From Dioszegia crocea (Eukaryota; Basidiomycota; Tremellomycetes; Tremellales; Bulleribasidiaceae): a stretch of DNA of 64,000 nt. The translations under genes were made by a program, and so were the position numbers. Of this stretch, positions 56,059 to 64,000 are shown piece after piece (position 1 is the stretch's first letter; each line of letters begins with the position of its first letter). The DNA is taken from positions 1,198,534 to 1,262,533 of the forward strand of contig BCKK01000008.1 of assembly GCA_001600615.1 (NCBI GenBank). Reading direction: 5' to 3'. The notes under the pieces were generated by a model. That model made no database searches. It was not told the origin of the DNA and worked only from the letters and a program-made list of their open reading frames with translations.

Positions 56059-56354
56059 ATTGGACCAGTGAGGATTGTGTGGGGCTCAATGGGGTGTGGT
56101 AATGGGAACGCGGGGACCCTTTCATCCTCAAAAGGGACCTCATGGTCTTATATTTGAGCATTTTAATGACTTGGCTGAGTGCAGTAGCCTGCGGACGAGT
56201 GTGGGCCGATAAGCAGCGAGGTATGACAAGAATATTACATCCGGCACGAGTGGCGGGGTTATAGGGCACTTGTCTCCGCACGGGGGATCTAGAGGGGTAA
56301 TTCAGTAAGTAGGGGGGAACTCGGGCTTGTAACTGTGATTCAAGCTTGGCTGGG

Positions 56355-56377
56355 CCGGAATGGTTCCGGTTCCGCGG
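56355..56377. promoter_or_regulatory. Palindromic CGG/CCG element in divergent promoter
   Basis: CCGGAATGGTTCCGG (56355-56369) is a perfect 6+3+6 inverted repeat, followed by CCGCGG (56372-56377). It lies between the sugar transporter (56058, minus) and the SDR (56663, plus). Zn2Cys6 factors bind such paired CGG elements. The rest of the 604-nt region shows CGGTCGGA near 56409 and no other striking motif. Confidence 0.5.
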
Positions 56378-56662
56378 ATCACAATTACCTCCGAGCCGAC
56401 AGTACTCCGGTCGGATCACAGATGTCCGCTAGCACCTGCTGACAGTCGCGGCATACACACGTCCATCCTCGGATCTCTCTGATCTCTGACCCGTTGCGAC
56501 AATCACTTGCAGGCAGAGTGAAGATGTACTCTGGCTTTTCCCTTGACGGTCTATCTCTCATCCACACTATATTTTTCATTTGCAGCAGCATCTCTCTGCT
56601 TACCTTCTTTGATCGCAACTATTAGTCACCCTCACACCGCATCAAACATTTATCCACCCAGC

Positions 56663-57883
56663 ATGCCGTCCACTGCCTCCGCCAGCGCTCTTTTCGAGTC
56701 TGTGAAGGATGGAAAGAGTCTTCAGATCAGCTCTCTATTTGATGTGAGAGGCTGGGTTGCTGTCGGCAAGTCTGGCCTTTCACCTCTGCGATTATCTGAC
56801 TAACATCGCGCAGTCACTGGCGGTGGAACAGGTTTGGGTCTCGTGACGGCCACAGCGCTGGCGGACAACGGAGCGCGGGTGTACATCAGCGGCCGACGTG
56901 CTGATCCTCTGCAAGCGGCTTCCCGCACGGCGGAGAAGGAGGGTGATGGCGAGATCATTGGCTTCGTGGCGGATCTGAGCACCAAAGAAGGTATCAGATG
57001 TGAGTCTCGCTTGAGTTCGATCCTAACGCTAGGGCTGACTTTCCAGCTTTCCGGGAACAGATTGCCGCCAAGGAGAAGCACATCAATATCTTGATAAACA
57101 GTAAGTCCGATCTGATCGATGAAAGGGCAAGAGCTCTTGTTGATACATGAGACCACGGCGTTTCGTTGGGCGCCGCCGATATCAATGCCTGCGCGCAAAC
57201 TGCAGAGGGTTTATCGGAACACATGTTTGAAAATGAGAGCTTCGAGACCTGGTGAGCTTGGGTCTGAAATATTCCACGAGGTGCCCTCGCTAATAATCAG
57301 GGGCGAAACTTACCGCATCAACACGTCCTCCTACTTCTTCACTGCTTTTGCCTTCCTTCCTCTCCTCGCTGCCGCCAAATCAGTCGGTGGCTACCCTGAG
57401 CCCGGAAACATTATCAATCTCTCGTCCATGTCTGGTATGACTATCACCTCACAGCGCGGCCAGTTCAACTACAATGCAGGCAAATCGGCCACTATCAGTC
57501 TGTCCAAGATGCTCGCGACCGAGTTTGCCAGAAGGAACTTGGGGGTCCGAGTCAACTGCGTGTGCCCGGGGTATTTCCCATCGGTAAGTCGTTAGTGTCA
57601 CCTTGTTGATCTAAGCTGATCAGACAGGGCATGACTGTCATCGACCCATCTGAGAACACTGGTTCCGAGGCGCACTATAAGGAGTTCCGAAATCGCTGGG
57701 CAATCCCCTTCGGCCGACCAGGAAATGCGGTCGACTACGCTCAGTGCATCTTTGGGCTTGTCACCGTAAGTCTCATTCTCATTACAGTGTCTTGAGATAG
57801 AAACTCATTATGTGCAGAACCAATACGTTACCGGAACGGATCTCATAATTGATGGCGGATGGCTTCTGGAGTCCGCATTCTGA
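56663..57883 (+). CDS. Short-chain dehydrogenase/reductase
   Basis: Classical SDR in about six exons. VTGGGTGLGLVTATALADNG is the TGxxxGxG cofactor loop, VYISGRRADPLQAASRTAEK follows with an Arg-Arg that favours NADP(H), then FVADLSTKEG, INILINNHGVSLGA (NNHG in place of the usual NNAG), FFTAFAFLPLLAAAKSVGGY, NIINLSSMSGMTITSQRGQF (catalytic Ser), NYNAGKSATISLSKMLATEF (catalytic Tyr and Lys) and VRVNCVCPGYFPSGMTV. The C-terminus is NQYVTGTDLIIDGGWLLESA. Similar fungal enzymes reduce 3-oxoacyl or keto-sugar substrates. With a sugar transporter on one side and a MocA oxidoreductase on the other, a sugar or polyol substrate is plausible. Confidence 0.93.
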
Positions 57884-58563
57884 GGCGATTGTTTGGTAGA
57901 TCAGCAGATGGGGATAAGATGCAATACTTGCGAAGATTAATTAGATCTACTTGTCAGGATCACTGAGGCAAGGAAGTAAGATCGAGATGTACGTGCCAAC
58001 AGTCAGGATAGGTGTAGAGACTTGGCGCCAACTTGGCAGTATCAATGTGCTGTTGTGCCGTGCTGGAGGCGATGGAGATGTAGGTTCTGAAGCCTATGAC
58101 TGGAGGGCGGCTGATTGTACCCCTGCTCAGTACGCTTGTTGAAACCAAATGGATCCCGTGTCGAACAGTCTGAGAAGGCTCCCTCCCGTGATACATTCTT
58201 TCAGTTCATATCCAACCTTAAATACTTGTCTTTGACCAAAGAGGCTCTACTCTCTGCCTGATGTGCTCAAGAATGTTAGTCTTGGCTTTGAAAACTTCGA
58301 GACTTGACTTGCGTGATCTCATGTTCACAGTTTACCCAAGTAGCATAGTACTCGGCCGCTCACTACCGCAGCGAAGAGGGGACAGATGATAAGAATTGCG
58401 ACGTGTATGAAGGACGAGAAGAGACTGAGCGGAGATTGAGCGGGGTGAGTAAAAAGAGTGGAGGTATTACAAGGATAATAGAAGGCCATCCCCTGAAACG
58501 AAGCCGACAAGCGCGCGCATAGCGATGAGTGTCCGACATCGCGATTGATTCTCAGCTAGAACA
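57884..58563. other. Intergenic spacer
   Basis: 680 nt between convergent genes (SDR and MocA). Open frames are short and unsupported; no repeat noticed. Confidence 0.5.
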
Positions 58564-60131
58564 TCACTTCTTCTGTCTTCCCGACCGCTCGCTCGCCCAT
58601 CGAATAGCCCAACTCATCTCGTAAGTCTTGGCAGCTGTCATGTCAGCTCGTAGATACTCAGAGAAAGGAGTGACTCACCATCACTGTAAGATGAGAGAAT
58701 GGGAGGGCTGTCCCTGACTCCGTCCATAGCGTCAATAAGAGTGGAGAACTCTGATAAGAAGGGATCGTCATCGTGGAAAGTGTGGATTTCTTCATTGTCG
58801 GATCCAGGGCGCCGGATATACAAGGTCGGTCGGTTGTACGGGTCGATGAGCTTGAGCTGATAGCCATCCGCAACTAGGTTGTCAGTAGTCATCAGCAGGT
58901 AAACCAGATAAAGGCATGACTTACAGACAGTGAACTCAGTTGAGAACTCAGTACCATGTAAAGCGACACCATGCTCAAGATGCCCAATCGCCCCGTTGGC
59001 GTATTTCCAGGTCGCCGAGGTGAAGCGGGGTATCCGGTCATTCTCAGGTATTGAGGCTTCGTCCACATTGAGCTAGTGATCAGTCACTTAATCAAGATTA
59101 CAGCCCGAAAGACTAGATGACTCACTTTGCTCAGAGCTCCTGGAGTATCGTTCCACTCCAACGCATGAGCCATCACTGACTCCAGATCCACCTCGCCTCC
59201 GAAATATCGTGACAAATCGCAGAAGTGCGTCGCCTGCTCGACGATCGGTCCGCAGTCAATGGCCTTATTCCACCAAGCAAGCTTTGTACTATGTTCGTAG
59301 GCTGATACATTAGCTGCAACTCACTCGTGATAGAGCTACCGGGACTAAATGACCAAAGGAGTCATGACTGACCCATGACGTATCTCGCCGAGGTCATCAT
59401 CACCTTCAACCCATTCTCCTCAACAATTCGCCTCATCTCCTGCACTGCCTTGGAATACCTTAGCATGTAACCCACACTAACCAAGAGCGGTGCTCTACCG
59501 TCAAGAAGCTGCGACACCGCCTTGACCTCCTCGACAGGACCAGTGGAGAGGGGTTTTTCGACAAATAGAGCGGCCTGAGGGAATGCCGCTGACAGCTGAT
59601 CCTCGGCATTGAAGCCCTGGTCGGGATGTAGCCGACCTCGGAACGCAGGAGGGGAGCCGAGAATGATGAGTGAGGGAGGAGACTTGGCTAGTGCAGCGGT
59701 AGCCGTCGTGATGGAAGGATAAATGGTTGTATTGGCGTAAGCCGCGCCGGCAAGCGTGAGTCGTTTCTGGGCCATGACGCTTTGGGCCCTGTCTACAGCT
59801 GGATCGACGAGTCCCACGACTCGGAGCCTGGACCCAAGCTTAAGCTCTAGCCGTTGAGAATGGTTCCATGGACCTTCGTCCGACCCGAAGTTGACTATTG
59901 TCAGTCAAGCACATATAGACGCCACTCGTGAAACTCACTATTTCCGGCCCCGATGATGAGAACATCCACAGGCTCGCCATCTCTCGGCGCCATTGATGGA
60001 GTGGGAGTTAACTGGCTACTGGACACATATCTCCCAAGCTGTAATACGTTGGGATGAACCTTCGCTTGCAAGACCAGCGACCTGGGAGCGACTCGAGTCC
60101 GGATTAGCCGAGAAACGCTGGAACCAGACAT
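58564..60131 (-). CDS. GFO/IDH/MocA-family oxidoreductase
   Basis: About six exons from MSGSSVSRLIRTRVAPRSLV at 60131 to TGA at 58564. VDVLIIGAGN opens the Rossmann fold, then GSRLRVVGLVDPAVDRAQSV, PPSLIILGSPPAFRG, QAALFVEKPLSTGPVEEVKA (family E-K-P with catalytic Lys), LLVSVGYMLRYSKAVQEMRR, WWNKAIDCGPIVEQATHFCD, LSRYFGGEVDLESVMAHALE, TSATWKYANGAIGHLEHGVA and KTYEMSWAIRWASER. The basic 45-residue N-terminus could be a mitochondrial leader; MAPRDGEPVDVL inside exon 1 is the alternative start. It is a different subfamily from the gene at 16.4 kb (LEKP there, VEKP here, little other similarity). Divergent from a Zn2Cys6 gene, with a Gal4-type site between them. Confidence 0.9.
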
Positions 60132-60287
60132 TCCGTGTGTGATTGGATTGGGCGATAGATAGATAGGATGAAATGGGACCAGTATACAGGTATGCCTGTG
60201 TACCGTATGGTACGGAACGGTGGGATTGGGCTACCTGCATTGTGCACGAGATGAGTGAGATGACATTATGGGTTTGGGAGAATGTCA

Positions 60288-60316
60288 TCGGATGGGTGTG
60301 ATCCGAAGCGGTACCG
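60288..60316. promoter_or_regulatory. CGG-N11-CCG (Gal4-spacing) site plus CGGTACCG palindrome
   Basis: TCGGAT (60288-60293) and ATCCGA (60301-60306) form a perfect inverted repeat with CGG and CCG exactly 11 nt apart, the spacing bound by Gal4. CGGTACCG (60309-60316) is an 8-bp perfect palindrome right after it. Located between the MocA oxidoreductase (start 60131, minus) and a Zn2Cys6 gene (start 60510, plus). Confidence 0.55.
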
Positions 60317-60509
60317 TTCAGCTTACGTATATAATGCTATTAATCTATAGAGTCGCTAATAGCTATACATGAACCATATATCATGTCTTGTACGATGTGC
60401 AAATCTTCGCAACATTGGTCCGAGGCTCATTCAGATCCTTTTTGGCTATCGACAGCTAGTACTGAGTAGCGAGTCCGCATACTGGCCGACGGTTGGCAGC
60501 GCTCAAACA

Positions 60510-63007
60510 ATGTCATCCGAAGTTGGAGAGGGCCCCATCAAGCGTCAGAGGATCTCTACGGCTTGCGAGTCTTGCCGTGAGCTCGCTTATCTTGATGGAC
60601 AAGCAGACGCTGACGCTTTTCAGGGATCAGAAAGCTATCATGTGATGGCCAGAAACCATGTGCTCGATGTCAAGAAGACCGACAGCAATGCAAATCTGTC
60701 GTTATGCAGGATCGTTCGCCCTTGACTAGAAAGCGCATGACGGCGCTAGAAGAAACGTGAGTTCCGCGCAAGCTCGATAGGTAGAACATAGAGCTGACTA
60801 CAAAGTATACTGATACATGAGAAGCTATGGGCGGAAATATACCCTAAGGTCTCTCTGAGTGATCTGGTTGTCAGGATCTCCACTGATGGGGAGGATCAGG
60901 TGCTGAGGGAGCTGCGGTCGCTGACTTCTCCCAATGTGAGCTCATCAGTCTATTCTACCTGCTCTGCAACCCTCCCATGTCGTTACTACCGGTTATCATA
61001 ATCAGATCCATATATATCTCATTGGGGAACCAGCTGATTCGTAGGTCCAGGGCCAGATCAACAATCACGCTCACGAAGCGTCTACCTCACACCTCCCTGC
61101 AATCCTCTCGCCTTTGCAGCCCGTCCCTCCTACAATCATTTTCAATCCCTCAACGTCCTCATACCCCCCAACTCGTCCTGGTAGCCCATCCAATTTATCT
61201 TTGGACGAAAGGTTTGGCGGCATCACAGGGCAGTACCCGTCTGCACTGGAATGGCGAGAGGATCATGATGAGGGTGCGAGAACTATGTCTCATGCGGATG
61301 CACCTCTGGACGGAATGGGAGGTATGGCTATGGAGTATGGAGTTGGAGGGAGCGGTCCAGGAGTCGGATATATTGGCCTCTCTTCAGGCGCTACTCTGCT
61401 CCGTGCGATCCGCCATCTCGCTCCTCAAAACACAATTCCATCTCTTTTCGATCCGTGGTCCACTTTCGACCTCTTCCAGTCACCCGGACTCTGCAATGGA
61501 TCGGTATCCCATGCGGCTACATCGTTCAGCTCTATCACTCCAACATCTCAGTTATCTGTGGACGAGTCCCTTCGCCTTCCTCCCAGCGCCGAGATCCGAC
61601 CTCTTCTAGATTCATACTTCGACCATTTTCGTGAGTAATGAGCCGCAGGACCTTTGATCTAAGTGCTGATGCCAACTCAGATCTTCTCACCCCCATTGTA
61701 CACGAACCTACCATCCGCGCCCAGATCACCGGAGCACTCGCACGACCCAAAACCAGCGGGGCTCGGGTACTGATCTACATGATCTTTGCGATGGGCGCCT
61801 TCGATCGAGCGACCCAGGAGGATGCGGATGACGGTCAACGATACTACGAGACTGCTCGGTCTGCATTTCAGCAAGACGTACTACAGGAGGGTTCGATCCA
61901 ACTCATCCAGGGGCTGGCGATCATGGCGAATTGGCTTCAACGTCGAAATAAGCCTAATGCTGGATATGTCTGTCTCGGTATCGCCATTCGTATCGGATTA
62001 GCCCTCGGTATTCACACCTCCATCACTGACGACCATCTATCACCACTCGATCGGGAAATACGCATCCGTCTCTGGTGGGGACTAGTTACCCTCGAGGCGG
62101 GGTGTTCCATCACCTTCGGACGTCCACATTCCCTCTCCTCTGCCGCACTGACATCCATACGGCTACCCCACAACGTCGACGACGAGTATCTGACTGTCTC
62201 GGACTCTGAATACCCCACCGAGCGGTCACATGTCACTAGCTACACCGCTCTCATCCACCAATCCCGGCTTGCTCGAGTATTCTTCCGACTCCAAGGCCGC
62301 CTCGCTTCATCTAATCCCCATCCGACCGTCGAACAGATCCGATGGTGCGGGGAGAAGCTCAAGTACGAGCTTGCCGCCCTGCCCCCTTACATGCTGCCGA
62401 GCGCTGAGGGACCTCATCAACTCGCCAGAGCTGTTCAAGTCTGGCGGGCTAGGGATGTACAATCAGTGCTATATCGGCCTGTGTTGTTGGCGGCTGCTTG
62501 GGGACCGGAAGGGCAGAATGGATTTGATACCAAGGTCACGGCTATCGTGCAGTGAGTCTTGGCCAGCAATCTAGCTGACAGGCAGTACTGTCCGACAGCT
62601 ATCCCTAGAAAATTTACATGACATCCGCACCTTCACTAGAACTCACAACGATCACCACCGAGGCAGCGAGTGGTACACCCTCTATTTTGCGTTCCAGGCA
62701 GCCCTCAGTATCCTGCTGTCAATCGTTCGGGAGCCATACCACAGCGATGTGCAAGACTGGCGGGCGGCAATCCAGGATACAATTGGTCTGTGTAGGGAGC
62801 TTCAGTCAGTGCGATCTGTCAGTCTCAATCTCGCTTGGTCACTGCACGTTGTTCACTGATATGCAGCTTGGGCAATCATACGCGCAAATTATGGAGAATG
62901 TCCTCAATGCGCAGACTGTCCCTGCTGGAGCTCCGCCAGTTGACCCAGCTCTCGATGGAACATATGATGTGCTTCCGATAGCATTCGATTATGAGCGGTA
63001 TCTGTGA
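60510..63007 (+). CDS. Zn2Cys6 transcription factor
   Basis: Multi-exon. The zinc cluster crosses the first intron: TACESCRIRKLSCDGQKPC followed by ARCQEDRQQC gives the canonical C-x2-C-x6-C-x5-C-x2-C-x6-C. A Pro/Ser/Gly-rich region follows. The fungal-TF domain is clear: LLDSYFDHFR, TPIVHEPTIRAQITGALARP, VLIYMIFAMGAFDRATQEDA, IQLIQGLAIMANWLQRRNKP, NAGYVCLGIAIRIGLALGIH, DREIRIRLWWGLVTLEAGCS and ITFGRPHSLSSAALTSIRLP. It resembles XlnR/Gal4-like sugar-response regulators in arrangement. Stop taken at 63005-63007; a GTGAGT overlaps it, and splicing to an acceptor near 63051 would extend the protein to 63093 (LAEIWSIQNGSVNV). Divergent from the MocA gene and a candidate regulator of 53.9-60.1 kb. 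Confidence 0.92.
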
Positions 63008-63093
63008 GTTCGACCGGCTTGTCATGCCAGTAGACTGTGCTGAACTCAAGGGCGGAGATCTGGAGTATTCAAAATGGCTCAGTGAATGTATAG

Positions 63094-64000
63094 GGGTGGT
63101 TGAGTTGCATGCATATAGTAATCAAGGTATCATAGGGTGATTGAGTTGCATTTGTGCTATGTAGTAAGTACATGTGTTTGCTACTAGTCAGCCTCTCTCA
63201 CCCCCGTCTACCACCTCGCTTGCCCAATCGATGTTGACGCATATCTACCCAGGGTGAGCCGGCTTTCCAACGACATGGTCCAGTACTGACCTGGCAGAGG
63301 GTTTCCTCCGCACTCGCACTCTATCTTCCAGCTTCGTACGACCCCAAGTATACCATCCCGGCATGAAGGGTTACCCAAACTCTATGCAGGGTTATATAGC
63401 TCGTTCGTGGGTGTGGGGGAATAGAATGTCAGTACCAAACCTATACCGGGCGATAGAGGAGGTCATAATCTATACTTTCACTTATCTGTGGGGTGAAGTC
63501 TACTCAGTATATACTCTTGTAATATGCGATATAGTGGTTTGAGAGGGTGATTGAGTTGCATTTGTGCTATGTAGTAGGTACTTGGGTTTGCTACTAGTTA
63601 GACTCTCTCACCCCCGTCTACCACCCTGCTTCCCAAGTCTTCGCCCTCGCTCTCACCAGTCCCAGTGACATCCTTCTCATCATGTACTCCCAGGTCCCGC
63701 TCGAAACCGCCTTCTTCCATTCCTCCATCCTCTTCACCGTCTCCGTCTCTATCAGCCCGTCCGCCGAGAAGACCAAAGGGGAGAATCTTCCCAGCCCGCC
63801 AGGTTGCGCCCTGACCGTCTCCCTGTGCACCGAGTTGAGATAGCGCTGTAGTTGGACCAGCGNCTTATCCCACGGACTTGCGTCCTCCTCGGGCCCGGCA
63901 GTCAGCCCTCCTCGAGTCCGTCCCGTAGACTTATGCACCTTATCACCCAGGATGGAGTACACCTTGACTTAGGGGTGATTGAGTTGCATTTGTGCTATGT
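63094..64000 (-). mobile_element. Head-to-tail array of 5'-truncated retroelement 3' ends
   Basis: The terminal motif GGGTGATTGAGTTGCATTTG (plus strand) recurs at 63135, 63545 and 63973, with a shorter variant at 63094 (GGGTGGTTGAGTTGCAT). The first two full copies share about 90 nt, through CTACTAG, CTCTCTCACCCCCGTCTACC. Element sense is minus: each copy ends at this motif on its left and is cut at its right by the next copy. This is what 5'-truncated non-LTR retrotransposons look like when stacked. The array starts about 90 nt after the neighbouring gene's stop and runs off the window. Confidence 0.55.
63618..63962 (-). CDS. C-terminal retroelement protein fragment (reverse-transcriptase-associated tail)
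   Basis: An open frame of 114 codons, with an N base at 63863: SPWDK.LVQLQRYLNSVHRE, GRFSPLVFSADGLIETETVK, RMEEWKKAVSSGTWEYMMRR, MSLGLVRARAKTWEAGW, stop. The pattern (FxPLVFSxxGLI near the start, W....S..W...., LVRARAK at the very end) is what I associate with the tail that follows the RT domain in fungal retroelements; no RT motif is left here to prove it. It lies inside the second unit of the truncated array and is not expected to be functional. Confidence 0.4.
   Translation of the reverse strand: MYSILGDKVHKSTGRTRGGLTAGPEEDASPWDKXLVQLQRYLNSVHRETVRAQPGGLGRFSPLVFSADGLIETETVKRMEEWKKAVSSGTWEYMMRRMSLGLVRARAKTWEAGW

Overview
The window is fungal nuclear DNA, most likely from a basidiomycete yeast of the Tremellomycetes (Cryptococcus/Kwoniella/Trichosporon relatives). 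Almost every gene is cut by several 35-70 nt introns with GTGAGT/GTAAGT donors, a CTGAC/CTGAT/CTAAC branch site and an AG 5-12 nt later. The proteins (Fpr4-type FKBP, Atg12, mitochondrial L11, Fcp1, Mdl1-type ABC half-transporter, Zn2Cys6 regulators) are typical fungal genes. Exons were joined by eye, so splice sites are inferred. I saw no tRNA, rRNA or CRISPR array.

Layout. 0-9 kb: 3' part of a nucleolar FKBP; a sugar MFS transporter divergent from a transaldolase; a Zn2Cys6 regulator. 9-16.3 kb: an accessory zone of broken, partly duplicated reading frames on the minus strand with no recognisable family, including two diverged copies of one multi-exon gene (A about 9.8-11.1 kb, B about 11.3-12.8 kb) and a second related pair near 14 kb. 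16.4-17.7 kb: a GFO/IDH/MocA oxidoreductase. 18.5-19.3 kb: a fold-back (inverted-repeat) element. 19.7-22 kb: fragments of another unknown gene, part of it duplicated in inverse orientation at 51.3-51.8 kb. 22.9-25.2 kb: ATG12, divergent from a membrane protein that may be peroxisomal.

25.5-33 kb holds a likely catabolic cluster: sugar transporter and BNR_4/PL42-type propeller protein divergent across a promoter with four CGG-N5-CCG sites, then an AKR7-type aldo/keto reductase and an aldehyde dehydrogenase. This set would suit release and use of L-rhamnose/glucuronate from plant gums. 33-51 kb: Mdl1-type ABC transporter, thaumatin-like protein with a damaged splice donor, a solo copia Gag-like gene, mitochondrial L11, an acidic Q/G-rich protein, an APH-fold kinase, Fcp1 and a Zn2Cys6 regulator. 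52.6-63 kb: a P-loop kinase, then a second sugar-type set (MFS transporter, SDR, MocA oxidoreductase, Zn2Cys6 regulator) with two divergent promoters carrying CGG/CCG palindromes, one with Gal4-type spacing. 63.1-64 kb: a head-to-tail array of 5'-truncated retroelement 3' ends.

The most striking observation is that the predicted Atg12 ends in Ala rather than the otherwise essential C-terminal Gly, which would prevent covalent Atg12-Atg5 conjugation. Two single N bases occur (14460 and 63863).
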